A stretch of 64,000 nucleotides of DNA from Micromonospora sp. WMMD1102 (GCF_029626265.1 NZ_JARUBN010000001.1:4653001-4717000); one strand, 5' to 3'. Shown: positions 6,990 to 16,093, counted from the stretch's first letter. Notes: generated by a model from the letters alone, not told the origin. Program-made: numbers and translations.

Positions 6990-8681
6990 ATGAAACTGCC
7001 ACCCCTGCACGCCAGCCGGCTCCGCCGTGCCGCAAGGCACCGCTTCGGCTGGCGCTCGCTGCGCCCCGAACAGCTCACCGCGATGCGAGCGGTGATGCGC
7101 GGCCGGGACGCCCTCGTCATCCTGCCGACCGGGGCCGGAAAGTCGGCCGTCTACCAGGTCCCGGCGACGCTGTTGACCGGACCGACGGTGGTGATCTCGC
7201 CACTGCTGGCCCTCCAGCAGGACCAGATCGCCGCGCTCGACGACCGTGGCCGGCCGGAGCTGCGCGCCGTACGGATCAGCTCGGCGGAGAGCGCCGGCCA
7301 GCAGGCCGCCGCGCTGGACGACGTCCGGTCCGGCCGGGCCCGGTTCCTGTTCACCACCCCGGAGCAGCTCAGCAACCCGGAACGGCTGGCCGAGGTACGC
7401 GCCCTGCGTCCGGCGCTGGTCGCGGTCGACGAGGCGCACTGCATCTCCGCCTGGGGACACGACTTCCGCCCCGACTACCTGGCGCTCGGACACCTGATCC
7501 GCGAACTGGGTCGCCCGCCGGTGGTCGCACTGACCGCCACCGCCTCGCCACCGGTCCGGGACGACATCGTCGAGCGACTCGGCCTGCGCAAGCCCAAACT
7601 GGTGGTCTCCGGGCTGGACCGGGCCAACCTCTTCCTGGAGGTGGCGAACTGCGCCACCGAGGACTACCGGTGGCGGCGGCTGATCGCTCTGCTCCGCGCC
7701 GAGTCCCGCCCCGGGATCGTCTACGTGCCGACCCGCCGGGCCGCCGAGGAACTCGCCGAGCGGCTGACCGCCGCCGACTTCCCGGCGAAGTACTACCACG
7801 GCGGGATGCCGGCCGGCGCCCGTGAGGAACTGCACGAGGACTTCCTGGCCGACCGGGTACCGATCATGGTGGCGACCTCGGCGTTCGGGATGGGTATCGA
7901 CAAGCCGAACATCCGCTGGGTGGTACACATGGCCCTGCCGGACGCGCCGGACAGCTATCTCCAGGAGATCGGCCGGGCCGGCCGGGCCGGCGAGCCGGGC
8001 CGCGCGCTGCTGCTCTGGCGGGCCGAGGACGTCGGGCTGCGCCGGTACTTCACCGGCGGCGCCCCGGACACCGAGGAGCTGCGCGACCTCGCCGCGCTGC
8101 TCCGGGACGGGCCGACCACCCGGACGGCACTGCGCGAACGGACCGGGCTCGGCGCCCGCAAGCTCGGCCAGCTCCTCGCCCTGCTGGAACAGGTCGGCGC
8201 CGCCGACACCCGACCGGACAACCGCCTCGGCAGCCCCCGCTACGCCCCGAAGCCCGTCGACGCGGCCAGCGCCGCGCTGGCCGAGGCGGAACGGCAGCAG
8301 ACGGTGCAGCGGTCGCGCACCGACATGATGCGGGCGTTCGCCGAGACCCGGAGCTGCCGGGGGCAGTTCCTGCTGGCGTACTTCGGCGAGCGGCTGGCGA
8401 AGCCGTGCGGGCACTGCGACAACTGCCACGCCGGGCTGCCAGAGCGCACGGCCTCCGGCGGCAAGCGGGGCACCACCGGCCGCCGGGGCAGCCGTGCCGC
8501 ACCCAGGGCCGAGGAGCCGTTCCCGGTGCACAGCGCGGTCCGGCACACCGAGTGGGGCTCCGGAATGGTGCTCAGCTACGAGGGCGACCGGATGACCGTG
8601 CTCTTCGACGAGGTGGGCTACAAGACCCTCTCGGTGCCGGTGGTCCGCGAGCAGGGCCTGCTGGAGCCGGTCGAGGACTGA
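6990..8681 (+). CDS. recQ: RecQ family ATP-dependent DNA helicase
   Basis: The protein has 563 residues. Superfamily 2 motifs are in order: FGWRSLRPEQ (motif 0), LPTGAGKS (Walker A, ~residue 46), VDEAHCIS (DEAH box, ~146), ALTATA (motif III), GIVYVPTRRAAEELA (IV), MVATSAFGMGIDKPN (V) and QEIGRAGRAG (VI). A RecQ zinc region follows with CRGQFLLAYFGE and CGHCDNC (~residues 453-480). No HRDC domain is seen. Instead the C-terminus (~510-563, VRHTEWGSGMVLSYEGDRMTVLFDEVGYKTL) is a small SH3/tudor-like domain like that at the end of actinobacterial UvrD/RecQ proteins (DUF3553-like). It unwinds 3'-5' in recombination repair. The ribosome site before ATG 6990 is weak. Confidence 0.9.
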   Translation: MKLPPLHASRLRRAARHRFGWRSLRPEQLTAMRAVMRGRDALVILPTGAGKSAVYQVPATLLTGPTVVISPLLALQQDQIAALDDRGRPELRAVRISSAESAGQQAAALDDVRSGRARFLFTTPEQLSNPERLAEVRALRPALVAVDEAHCISAWGHDFRPDYLALGHLIRELGRPPVVALTATASPPVRDDIVERLGLRKPKLVVSGLDRANLFLEVANCATEDYRWRRLIALLRAESRPGIVYVPTRRAAEELAERLTAADFPAKYYHGGMPAGAREELHEDFLADRVPIMVATSAFGMGIDKPNIRWVVHMALPDAPDSYLQEIGRAGRAGEPGRALLLWRAEDVGLRRYFTGGAPDTEELRDLAALLRDGPTTRTALRERTGLGARKLGQLLALLEQVGAADTRPDNRLGSPRYAPKPVDAASAALAEAERQQTVQRSRTDMMRAFAETRSCRGQFLLAYFGERLAKPCGHCDNCHAGLPERTASGGKRGTTGRRGSRAAPRAEEPFPVHSAVRHTEWGSGMVLSYEGDRMTVLFDEVGYKTLSVPVVREQGLLEPVED

Positions 8682-8815
8682 CCTAGGGTGTCCCGGGGTA
8701 CGGGTCACCGCAGGCCAGCGGAAGCTTCGCCGACGCCCGTACGGCGATTCGGTTTGCCCTCGGTCACGCCGTGCCGTGGGATGTGATGGATTGTAATCAG
8801 TGGAGGGAGGTTGCC

Positions 8816-9322
8816 GTGACCGAGCAACCGCTGTACGCGAGCGAGTTCGGATTCTCCGACGACGAGTGGGGACTGCTCGTCGGTCTGCCGCAGTCGGTGC
8901 TGACCGCGGCCAGCGCCGCCGAGTCGGACGGCGGCCGCCGGACCCGGTCGGAGAACGCCGCCGGGCTGGAGAGCATCGCCGCCGGGCGGGAGTCGGCCAG
9001 CCCGCTTGTCGCCGCCGTCGCCGGCGAACTGATCACCCGGATCGGTGACCCGGAGGTCGGCGAGGAACTGCCGGCGATCGAACCCGACGACCCGAAGGCG
9101 TACATCGCCGACGTGCTGCAACGAGCCGGGGCGGCGTCGAAGCTGCTCTCCGGCCGGGTCTCCGAGGGCGAGGCCGGTGCGTACCGGCACTGGCTGCTCA
9201 CCATCGCCGAGCACGTGGTGACCGCCGCGTCGACCGGCGGGGTGCTCGGGCTCGGCGGCGACGAGGTGACCGAGTCGGAGCGCCGGTTCCGCGACGAGCT
9301 GTCCCACGTACTCAACGACTGA
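8816..9322 (+). CDS. Hypothetical acidic soluble protein
   Basis: This 168-residue protein starts at GTG 8816, with an excellent AGGGAGG ribosome site 6 bp upstream. The sequence is helical and acidic (EFGFSDDEWGLLVGLPQSVLTAASAAESDGG, then repeated A/E-rich helices and a glycine-rich GGVLGLGGDEV turn near the end). It has no cysteines, no membrane segments and no recognised catalytic motif. The pattern of an alpha-helical bundle with ERRFRDELSHVL at the end is familiar from hypothetical actinomycete proteins, but I cannot name the family. Transcribed alone, convergent with topoisomerase IB. Confidence 0.7.
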   Translation: MTEQPLYASEFGFSDDEWGLLVGLPQSVLTAASAAESDGGRRTRSENAAGLESIAAGRESASPLVAAVAGELITRIGDPEVGEELPAIEPDDPKAYIADVLQRAGAASKLLSGRVSEGEAGAYRHWLLTIAEHVVTAASTGGVLGLGGDEVTESERRFRDELSHVLND

Positions 9323-9342
9323 CACCGCACCCGCACGCGGCA

Positions 9343-9377
9343 CGCCCCCGTACCGCCACCCGGCCGGTGCGGGGGCG
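9343..9377. terminator. Hairpin between convergent genes
   Basis: A 12-bp inverted repeat, CGCCCCCGTACC (9343-9354) and GGTGCGGGGGCG (9366-9377), has one mismatch and an 11-nt loop. It sits between the stops of the convergent 168-residue protein gene and the topoisomerase IB gene and could serve both. Confidence 0.55.
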
Positions 9378-9445
9378 TAGTGCGTACTGCGGGTGTCGGG
9401 TCGGTCAGGGGCGGACGGGCGGGGGCGCGAGCGGGGGCGGAGACG

Positions 9446-10426
9446 TCAGCGGGCGAGCAGGGCGAGGACGGCGCGTTCGGCGTCGGCGTCGGTGCTGTCC
9501 GGGGGCAGTTCGGCGACCGTGCCGTTCTGGTAGAGGTCGAGCAGCCGCGGGTCCACGTACGAGGCGCGGGCCACCGCAGGGGTGTTGCCGAGCCGGCCCG
9601 AGACCCGGCGCATCGCCTCGGCCACCACCCGGCGGCGGGCGGTCACCGACGACTGCGGCCCGGCCTCGGCGAGCGCCCGGCACGCCCACAGCGTCGCGTG
9701 CCAGGTGCGGAAGTCCTTCGCCGTCATCTCGCCCCCGCTGGCCGTCCGCAGATAGTCGTTCACCTCGTCGCTGCGTACGTCCCGCCAGCTCCGGCCGTCC
9801 CAGTAGCCGAACAGCCGCTGGGCGGCACGCCGGCGCCGACGCAGTTCCCGCAGCACCCGGCACGCCTCGGCGTCGTCGACCCGGAGCACCTGCTCGATGC
9901 CGCCCTTGGCCGGGAACTCGAAGACCACCGCGCCCTGCCGGGTACGGGTGTGCTCGGGCCGGAGCGTGGCCACCCCGTACGTCGGGTCGTCGCCGGCCGC
10001 GTACTGGTCGCTGCCGATCCGGAAGGCGCCCATGTCGAGCAGCCGGGCCACGGTCGCCAGTACCCGGGGCCGGCGCAGTCCCCGCCCGGCCAGGTCGTCC
10101 CGGACCCGCTCGCGCAGCACCGGCAGCCGGACGGCGACCTCCAGCACGTGGTCGAACTTCGCCTGGTCCCGCCGGAGCCGCCAGGTCGGGTGGTAGAGAT
10201 ACTGCCGCCGGCCGGCCGCGTCGACGCCGACCGCCTGGATGTGCCCGGCCGGATGCGGGCAGATCCAGACGTCCTTCCAGGCGGGCGGGATCACCAGTTC
10301 GCGGAGCCGGGTCAGCTCGTCCCGGTCCCGGATCGGCTGTCCCCGGGTGTCCAGGAAGACCACGCCCCGGCCGTGCCGGCGCCGGCCGTAGCCTGGGGCG
10401 GACAGATCGCTACGCCGCAGCCGCAC
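9446..10426 (-). CDS. DNA topoisomerase IB (poxvirus-type)
   Basis: The protein has 326 residues. The N-terminal beta domain contains YGRRRHGRGVVFLDTRGQPI and LVIPPAWKDVWICPHPAGHIQAVGVDAAGRRQY. The catalytic domain shows RIGSDQYAAGDDPTYGVATLRPEH, the KDFRTWHATL region with active-site residues, and LGNTPAVARASYVDP, whose Tyr is the nucleophile forming the 3'-phosphotyrosyl link. It relaxes supercoils without ATP. GTG 10426 overlaps the stop of the upstream GT9 gene by 17 bp, making this the last cistron of the heptose/glycosyltransferase operon, although no functional relation is obvious. Confidence 0.9.
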   Translation of the reverse strand: MRLRRSDLSAPGYGRRRHGRGVVFLDTRGQPIRDRDELTRLRELVIPPAWKDVWICPHPAGHIQAVGVDAAGRRQYLYHPTWRLRRDQAKFDHVLEVAVRLPVLRERVRDDLAGRGLRRPRVLATVARLLDMGAFRIGSDQYAAGDDPTYGVATLRPEHTRTRQGAVVFEFPAKGGIEQVLRVDDAEACRVLRELRRRRRAAQRLFGYWDGRSWRDVRSDEVNDYLRTASGGEMTAKDFRTWHATLWACRALAEAGPQSSVTARRRVVAEAMRRVSGRLGNTPAVARASYVDPRLLDLYQNGTVAELPPDSTDADAERAVLALLAR

Positions 10427-11489
10427 GGCGGTCCCGCCCCTCCCGCCCGAGCCGGTCGACCTCGTCCGCCGCCGCCAGCACCTCGTCCACCCCGATCGCG
10501 GCCAGCGCCGGATGGATCGGGACGGCGTCCTCCGACCCGGGATTCCGGGCTTCCGCCGACCCGGGATTCCGGGCTTCCGCCGACCGGCGACTTCCGGTGG
10601 GCACCGACCCGAAGCGTCCGGCAGGCACCGGCCCGGGACTTCCGGCGGGCACCGGCGGCGGGTTCGTGGCCCGGTGCAGGACCCGGTGCCAGGGCCGGTC
10701 CGGCGGCGGACCCCAGAGCTGCGGCGGCACCGGCCCGAACAGCACCACCGACGGCGTCCGGTACGCGGTGGCCAGGTGCGCGACTCCGGTGTCCGTACTC
10801 AGCACCAGGCGGGCGTGTGCGACCACGGCGGCCAGCTCGACCAGGCTGAGCCGGCCCGCCAGGACCGCCGTGTTCGGCAGTCCGGCCCCGGTCACCACCC
10901 GCCGCACCAGGTCCCGCTCGTCCGGTGAGCCGGTCACCACCACCCGGTGCCCGGCCCCGCTCAGCTCCCGGGCCAGTGCGGCGAACCGCCCCGCCGACCA
11001 GCGGCGCTCGGTACCCTTGCCGCCCGGGTGCAGCACCGTCGCCCCGACCGGCACCTGCCGGGGCGCCGGGCGACGCAGGTCCAGGTCGTCCGGGTCGCAC
11101 TCGACGCCGTACCAGCCGAGCAGGCGGCACCAGCGGCGCACCTCGTGTTCCTCGGCGCGCCAGTACGGGCCGTCGAGGTGGCCGGCCTCGGCACAGTGGT
11201 AGCCGCAGAGCCGTTCCGGCCCGGCGGCGGCGAGCAGCCGGTGCGACTCTGGACCCCGGCCGTGCAGGTTGACCGCCCAGTACGGTGCCGGCCCGGTCCA
11301 GTGGACCGGGTCCAGCCCGTCGGTCGGCCGGACGTCGTCGACGTCGCCGACCAGCTCCACCAGCGGGGTGAGCCAGTCCGGGGCGGCCACCGTCAGGGTG
11401 TGCTCCGGGAACGCGGCGCGCAGCCCGCGCAGCGCCGGCACCGCCGTCGCGAGGTCACCCACACCGAGTGCCCGCAGGACCAGGATCAC
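10410..11489 (-). CDS. Glycosyltransferase family 9 (heptosyltransferase-like)
   Basis: The protein has 359 residues and the two Rossmann halves of GT-B heptosyltransferases. Motifs are VLRALGVGDLATAVPALRGLRAAFP (acceptor side), LHPGGKGTERRWSAGRFAALARELSG and LVLSTDTGVAHLATAYRTPSVVLFGP (nucleotide-sugar side, ~residues 240-270). GT9 enzymes normally add heptose from ADP-heptose to LPS cores; in this Gram-positive the acceptor must be something else. GTG 11489 overlaps the SDR stop (GTGA). A 24-bp perfect duplication at 10532-10579 adds SAEARNPG twice in a loop between ~300 and 340. Likely uses the sugar made by the operon's GmhA/HldE/GmhB enzymes (inference). Confidence 0.82.
   Translation of the reverse strand: MILVLRALGVGDLATAVPALRGLRAAFPEHTLTVAAPDWLTPLVELVGDVDDVRPTDGLDPVHWTGPAPYWAVNLHGRGPESHRLLAAAGPERLCGYHCAEAGHLDGPYWRAEEHEVRRWCRLLGWYGVECDPDDLDLRRPAPRQVPVGATVLHPGGKGTERRWSAGRFAALARELSGAGHRVVVTGSPDERDLVRRVVTGAGLPNTAVLAGRLSLVELAAVVAHARLVLSTDTGVAHLATAYRTPSVVLFGPVPPQLWGPPPDRPWHRVLHRATNPPPVPAGSPGPVPAGRFGSVPTGSRRSAEARNPGSAEARNPGSEDAVPIHPALAAIGVDEVLAAADEVDRLGREGRDRRAAAA
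10532..10579 (-). repeat. 24-bp tandem duplication inside GT9 gene
   Basis: Two identical 24-bp copies (10532-10555 and 10556-10579) are in frame and give a repeated SAEARNPG in the GT9 protein. A degenerate continuation (PVPAGSPGPVPAGRF) follows upstream in the reading direction. Confidence 0.85.
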
Positions 11490-12382
11490 GGATAGGACGT
11501 CTCCCGGTCGGCGCAGACCACCATCTCCCGGATCGCGCATCCGGGCGGCTGGCACAGCGCGAAGAGTACGGCCTCGGCGACGTGCGCCGGATCGTTGAGT
11601 ACGGCGTCGGTGCCCGGCCGGTACTGCGGGTCGCGCTCGTCGAAGAAAGCGGTACGCATCCCGCCCGGCACCAGCAGGGTCACCCCGACCGTCCCGGCGA
11701 GTTCGGCGGCGAGTGCCCGGGTGAAGCCGACCACCCCGAACTTGGCCGCGCAGTACGCGGTGGCGTCCCCGACCGCCTTCACTCCGAGGGTCGAGGCGAC
11801 GGTGACCACCGTGCCGCCCGACCGTTCCAGGTAGGGCAGCGCGGCCCGGATCACCGCGGCGGTGGCCAGCAGGTCGACGGTGACCACCCGTTCCCAGGTC
11901 TCCGCCGGCACCTCGGCCAGCCGTCCCGGCACGTCGATCCCGGCGGCGGTGACCACCCCGGCGAGTCCGCCGGCCTGCTCGGCGAGCTGTCGGACGGCCG
12001 CCTCGGCGGCCCGGGTGTCGGACAGGTCACAGGCCAGCCACGGTACGGGGGCGGCCGGCGGCTGCCGGTCCAGCACGATCGGTCGACCGCCGGAGTTGCC
12101 GATCGCGGCGACCACCGCCGCGCCGAGCCCGCTGGACCCGCCGCTGACCAGCACCGCCCCGCCGGACCCGCCGGACCCGCCGGGACCCGCCCCGCCGGAC
12201 CCGCCGGGACCCGCCCCGAGGGGCTCGTTGGGGTCGGCGCTGCCGAATCCACCGGGTCCCGCCCCGCCGAAACTCCCGGGACCCGCTCCGCCGGACCCGC
12301 CGACACCCGCCCCGCCGGCCGGTGTGCCGTCGGCGGGGCGGGGGGCCAGCGCGCCGCCGGCCCCGTCGAGGCCGCCGCTCAC
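11486..12382 (-). CDS. SDR-family oxidoreductase with Gly/Pro-rich N-terminal extension
   Basis: The protein has 298 residues. The first ~72 are a repetitive Gly/Ala/Pro tail (GGAGPGGSGG-type). The remainder is a classical short-chain dehydrogenase with the cofactor loop VSGGSSGLG, LACDLSD, the catalytic Ser in VASTLG and YCAAK (Tyr/Lys). It is not an HldD-type heptose epimerase, being too short and lacking the extended substrate domain, so its substrate is open: it may modify the nucleotide sugar or be unrelated. Start GTG 12382 overlaps the hldE stop (GTGA), and the enzyme could also begin within the low-complexity extension. Confidence 0.8.
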   Translation of the reverse strand: MSGGLDGAGGALAPRPADGTPAGGAGVGGSGGAGPGSFGGAGPGGFGSADPNEPLGAGPGGSGGAGPGGSGGSGGAVLVSGGSSGLGAAVVAAIGNSGGRPIVLDRQPPAAPVPWLACDLSDTRAAEAAVRQLAEQAGGLAGVVTAAGIDVPGRLAEVPAETWERVVTVDLLATAAVIRAALPYLERSGGTVVTVASTLGVKAVGDATAYCAAKFGVVGFTRALAAELAGTVGVTLLVPGGMRTAFFDERDPQYRPGTDAVLNDPAHVAEAVLFALCQPPGCAIREMVVCADRETSYP

Positions 12383-14073
12383 CGGGTCCGTCCTACCGGT
12401 CCGCGGCCGGTGCGGGCGGCGGCGATCATGCCGGTGGTGGAGCGCCCGTCCAGGTAGGGCACCACCACGGTGTGCCCGCCCCAGCGGTGCATGATTTCCG
12501 CCTCCGGCAGCTCCGGCCCGTCGGCACCGGTGCCGTAGTCGCCGCCCTTGACCCAGATGTCCGGCCGCAGCCAGGAGAGCGCGGCGTGCGGGGTCGACTC
12601 GTCGAAGACGACCACCGCGTCCACGCAGCCGAGCGCGGCCAGCAGCCGGGCCCGGTCGGCGTGCCGGACCAGTGGCCGGTCCGGGCCCTTGAGCCCGGCC
12701 ACGCTCTCGTCGGAGTTGACGCAGACCACCAGGCAGTCGCCGAGCTGGCGGGCCGCCTCCAGGGTGGCGACGTGCCCGGCGTGCAGCAGGTCGAAGCAGC
12801 CGCCGGTGGCCACCACCGTGCCGCCGGCCGCCCGGACCCGGGCGACCACCTCACCGGCGGCCCGGGGACCGATCCGGTCGCTCCAGTCCACCGCCGTGAT
12901 CGGCACGGTGTCGGTGTGCCGGGCGTTCCCGGGGCGGCGGCGCACCGGACCGGGCCGCCCGCCCCCGACCGGGCCGCCCGGAGCCGCCTGCCCGGCGGGC
13001 CGACCGCCCAACCCCGACTGCCCGGCGGGCCGAGAGCCTGCGGCGGCCCCGGTGTCCGGAACCGGCCGGGTCTCCTCCGGCGTCGGGTCGGGCACCCGTG
13101 CGGCCGCCGGCGCGTCGACAGCCGACCGCGCGTCGACAGCCGGCCGACCGTCCACAGCCGACCGCGCGCGCCGGGCCGGAGCGGCGGGTACGGCGCTGGC
13201 CACCCCGCCGGCCGCCACGTACTCCGACGCCTCGGCGACGGCGTGCTGTACCGCCTCGGAGACCAGTGCCCCGCCGGCCAGCGCCACCGTGGCGGTGGCG
13301 GCGAACCGGTCGCCGGCACCGCAGGTGTCCCCGTCGGCGCAGGTCGGCGACGGCACCGCCAGCGGCGTCGAGCCGGCGTGACAGAGCAGCGCGCCCTCGC
13401 CGCCCATCGTCACCACCACCGCGCCGACCCGCCAGCGCTGCCGCAGCGCCTGGGCGTACCGGGCGGCGCTGGCCAGCCGCGAGCCGCCGGTCGCCAGCCC
13501 GGCGAGTTCCCTGGCCTCCACCTCGTTCGGGGTGGCCAACCGGACGCCGGGCACCGCCGCCGGGCCGCGCGGGTGCGGATCCCAGACGATCGGGGCGACG
13601 GTGCCGGCCAGTGCCGCCCGCAGGGCCGGAAGCCGCGCCACCCCCCGGCCGTAGTCGCTGACCAGGATCCCGGCCGCCCCGGCGAGCAGGTCGAGTACGG
13701 CGTCGCTCGGCTCGCCCGGTGAGCCGGCCGGTCCACCCCGGTCGTGCCGGAGCAGCACCCGGCCCCGGGTACGCAGCCGGATCTTCTCCGGGGTCGCCCC
13801 GGGCAGCGGCAGCCCGTACACCTGCACCCCGGCGGCGGTGAGCAGGTGGCTGAGCCGGGCGCCTCCCTCGTCGTCGGCGAGCGCGGTGACCAGGGCGACG
13901 TCGTATCCCCGCCCGGCGGCGAAGAGTGCGGCCAGGCCCGCCCCGCCCGGCCGGTCGAGACAGTTGTTCTCATCCAGCACCGGCACCGGCGAGTCCGGGC
14001 AGAGCCGGTTCACCACACCCTCCACGTCCCGGTCGAGCAGCGTGTCGCCGACGACGACGATGGTCCCGGTCAC
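12379..14073 (-). CDS. hldE: Bifunctional heptose-7-phosphate kinase / heptose-1-phosphate nucleotidyltransferase
   Basis: The protein has 564 residues. The N-terminal ribokinase/PfkB domain (~1-290) shows GGAGLAALFAAGRG and CADGDTCGAGDRFAATA, the latter with the catalytic Asp of the GAGD loop. A ~100-residue Pro/Ala linker with internal repeats (SAVDGRPAVDARSAVDA) follows. The C-terminal cytidylyltransferase-fold domain (~410-564) carries GGCFDLLHAGH (HxGH motif), VNSDESV and WVKGGDY. This matches HldE/RfaE, which phosphorylates D-glycero-manno-heptose-7-P at C1 and later activates the 1-phosphate with a nucleotide. The long linker is atypical. GTG 14073 overlaps the gmhA stop (GTGA). Anomer and nucleotide preference cannot be read from sequence. 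Confidence 0.9.
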   Translation of the reverse strand: MTGTIVVVGDTLLDRDVEGVVNRLCPDSPVPVLDENNCLDRPGGAGLAALFAAGRGYDVALVTALADDEGGARLSHLLTAAGVQVYGLPLPGATPEKIRLRTRGRVLLRHDRGGPAGSPGEPSDAVLDLLAGAAGILVSDYGRGVARLPALRAALAGTVAPIVWDPHPRGPAAVPGVRLATPNEVEARELAGLATGGSRLASAARYAQALRQRWRVGAVVVTMGGEGALLCHAGSTPLAVPSPTCADGDTCGAGDRFAATATVALAGGALVSEAVQHAVAEASEYVAAGGVASAVPAAPARRARSAVDGRPAVDARSAVDAPAAARVPDPTPEETRPVPDTGAAAGSRPAGQSGLGGRPAGQAAPGGPVGGGRPGPVRRRPGNARHTDTVPITAVDWSDRIGPRAAGEVVARVRAAGGTVVATGGCFDLLHAGHVATLEAARQLGDCLVVCVNSDESVAGLKGPDRPLVRHADRARLLAALGCVDAVVVFDESTPHAALSWLRPDIWVKGGDYGTGADGPELPEAEIMHRWGGHTVVVPYLDGRSTTGMIAAARTGRGPVGRTR

Positions 14074-14876
14074 GGCACCTCCTCGGGTCCGCCCGGCCGG
14101 AGCGTCCCCGGCACCCGCAGCACCAGCTCATCCTCCACCCCGGACGGGCCGGACTCGGCCAGCCCGGCGCCGACCAGGCCGGGGGCGACCTGACCGCCGC
14201 CGGCCAGCCCGGGGCCGACCGGGTGGGCCGGTGCGGCACCGGCCGACGCCGCCGCCCGGGCCACCGCCGAGGCCGGGCCGGCATCACTGGCCGGGTTGAA
14301 CGGCACCGGCAGGAACGCGTCGACGTAGCCGCAGAGCACGTGCGCCGAGACCAGGTGCAGCTCCTGCACCACCTGGCTGTCCGGGCAGGGTACGGCGAGC
14401 ACCTCCGTGCAGGCGTCGGCCAGCGGGTTCGGCGTCGGGCCGGTGAACGCCCAGCAGCGCATCCCCAGCTCCCGGCCGGCGCGGGCCGCCCGGACCAGGT
14501 TGGCGCTACGCCCGCTGGTGGAGAGCAGCAGCAGTACGTCGTCGGGGCGGCCGTGCGCGCGTACCTGCCGGGCGAAGACCTCGTCGAAGCCGTAGTCGTT
14601 GCCGATCGCGGTAAGCGAGGAGGTCTCGGCGCAGAGCGCGATCGCCGACAGCGGGGCCCGGTCGTCGCGCAGCTTGCCGACCAGCTCGGCGGCGAGGTGC
14701 TGCGCCTCGGCGGCACTGCCACCGTTGCCGGCGACCAGGATCCGGCCGCCACCGGCGAGCAGCCGGGCCAGTTCGTCACCCCAGCGGGCCAGCCGGGCGG
14801 CGGCGGTCCGGTACGGCAGCAGCGCCGAGGCGAGCCCGGCCAGGTGGCTGTCCAGCAGTTCCATCGACACGCTCAT
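14070..14876 (-). CDS. gmhA: Sedoheptulose-7-phosphate isomerase
   Basis: The protein has 268 residues. The SIS domain (~1-190) has GGGRILVAGNGGSAAEAQHLAAELVG and LLSTSGRSANLVRAARAGRELG, plus EVLAVPCPDSQVVQELHLVSAHVLCGYVD near the end, all as in GmhA. GmhA turns sedoheptulose-7-P into D-glycero-manno-heptose-7-P, the first committed step. A ~75-residue Ala/Gly/Pro tail without counterpart in usual ~190-residue GmhA proteins follows. ATG 14876 overlaps the stop of the upstream glycosyltransferase (ATGA). Confidence 0.9.
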   Translation of the reverse strand: MSVSMELLDSHLAGLASALLPYRTAAARLARWGDELARLLAGGGRILVAGNGGSAAEAQHLAAELVGKLRDDRAPLSAIALCAETSSLTAIGNDYGFDEVFARQVRAHGRPDDVLLLLSTSGRSANLVRAARAGRELGMRCWAFTGPTPNPLADACTEVLAVPCPDSQVVQELHLVSAHVLCGYVDAFLPVPFNPASDAGPASAVARAAASAGAAPAHPVGPGLAGGGQVAPGLVGAGLAESGPSGVEDELVLRVPGTLRPGGPEEVP

Positions 14877-16093
14877 CCGGCGACCACCCCGCTCGGCCGG
14901 CGCACCTCGCTGACCGCCGCGTAGACAGCGGCGATCTGGTCGGCGGTACGCGCCCAGGAGTACCAGCGGCGGGCCCGGTCCAGTGCGGCGGCGGCGTACC
15001 CGTACCGGCGTACCCGGTCGGCGAGCAGGTTCCGGACGGCGGTGCCGAGCGCCTCGGGGTCACGGGGCGGCACCAGGTCACCGGTGCGCCCGTCCGCCAC
15101 CGTGTCGGTGAGCCCGCCGACGGCGGTGCCGACCACCGGTACCCCGCAGGCCATCGCCTCCAGCGGGGTCAGCCCGAACGGCTCGTACCAGGGTGCGGCG
15201 ACCAGCACGTCCGCCGACCGGTACCAGTAGGGCATCTCCTCGCGGGGCACGGCGCCGATCAGGCGTACCCGGTCGGCGACCCCGACCTCGTCGGCGAGCG
15301 CGCGCAGCCGGCGGACCTGGGGGTCGACGTCGACCTCGCCGGCCGGCGGACCGCCGACCACCACGCACTCGGCATCCGGGATCGTCGGCATCGCCCGGAT
15401 CACGTCCTGGTAGCCCTTCCGCTCGACCAGCCGGCCGACGGTGAGGATCCGGGGCCGGCCCGGCACCCGGGGCACCGCCGGCCCGTCCGGCGAGAAGGTC
15501 GTGTCGTTCACCCCGGACGGGATCACCGTCATCCTGCCCTGCGGCACGCCCATCCGGACCAGCTCCCGGACCTCGTCCTGACTCTGCGCGATCACCCGGT
15601 CGACCGCCCGGCCCAGCGCCCGCTCGTAGCCGACCCGGCGGGCCGGGCTGGTGTCGGCGGCGCCCTGGTGCCGCCGCTTCACCGTGCCGAGCGCGTGGTA
15701 CGTCTGCACCACCGGGATCCCGCACTGCCGGCCGGCGGCGATCCCGGCCAGCCCGCTCATCCAGAAGTGCGCGTGCGCGACGTCCGGCACCCACTCGTCG
15801 CCGCGCCAGCGCGCCACCAGCCACCTGCTGAAATCCTTCATGTACGGCAGCAGCTCGTCCTTGGCGATCGGCTCCGCCGGCCCGGCCGGTACGTGCACCA
15901 CCTCCACCCCGGCACGCAGCCGGACGGTCTCCGGGGCGTCCGGGCTGTCCCGCCGGGTGTAGACCCGCACCTCGTGGCCGGCCTCGGCGAGTGCGGCGGA
16001 GAGTTCGGCGACGTGCGTGTTCTGCCCACCGGCGTCCTCGCCGCCGAGCACCGCGAGCGGGCTGGCGTGCTCGGAGATCATCGCGACGCGCAT
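14873..16093 (-). CDS. GT4 glycosyltransferase
   Basis: The protein has 406 residues and a GT-B fold. The N-terminal glycine-rich acceptor half contains GGEDAGGQNTHVAELSAALAEAGHEVRVYTR. The C-terminal half contains RPRILTVGRLVERKGYQDVIRAM, and the GT4 donor motif is ADVLVAAPWYEPFGLTPLEAMACGVPVVGTAVGG (E-x7-E, ~residues 320-350). The overall pattern resembles MshA- or sucrose-synthase-like actinobacterial GT4 enzymes. Within this operon it is a candidate for assembling a heptose- or mannose-containing glycoconjugate (inference). ATG 16093 overlaps the preceding gene by 16 bp. Confidence 0.85.
   Translation of the reverse strand: MRVAMISEHASPLAVLGGEDAGGQNTHVAELSAALAEAGHEVRVYTRRDSPDAPETVRLRAGVEVVHVPAGPAEPIAKDELLPYMKDFSRWLVARWRGDEWVPDVAHAHFWMSGLAGIAAGRQCGIPVVQTYHALGTVKRRHQGAADTSPARRVGYERALGRAVDRVIAQSQDEVRELVRMGVPQGRMTVIPSGVNDTTFSPDGPAVPRVPGRPRILTVGRLVERKGYQDVIRAMPTIPDAECVVVGGPPAGEVDVDPQVRRLRALADEVGVADRVRLIGAVPREEMPYWYRSADVLVAAPWYEPFGLTPLEAMACGVPVVGTAVGGLTDTVADGRTGDLVPPRDPEALGTAVRNLLADRVRRYGYAAAALDRARRWYSWARTADQIAAVYAAVSEVRRPSGVVAG

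Noticed and set aside
6243..8708. Minus-strand ORF of 821 codons antisense to the protease and RecQ
   Set aside because: No motif and composition typical of an antisense frame; RecQ on the plus strand has every helicase motif.
11486..12382. SDR as the missing HldD epimerase
   Set aside because: It is a ~225-residue classical SDR with YCAAK and lacks the extended C-terminal substrate domain of ADP-heptose epimerases.
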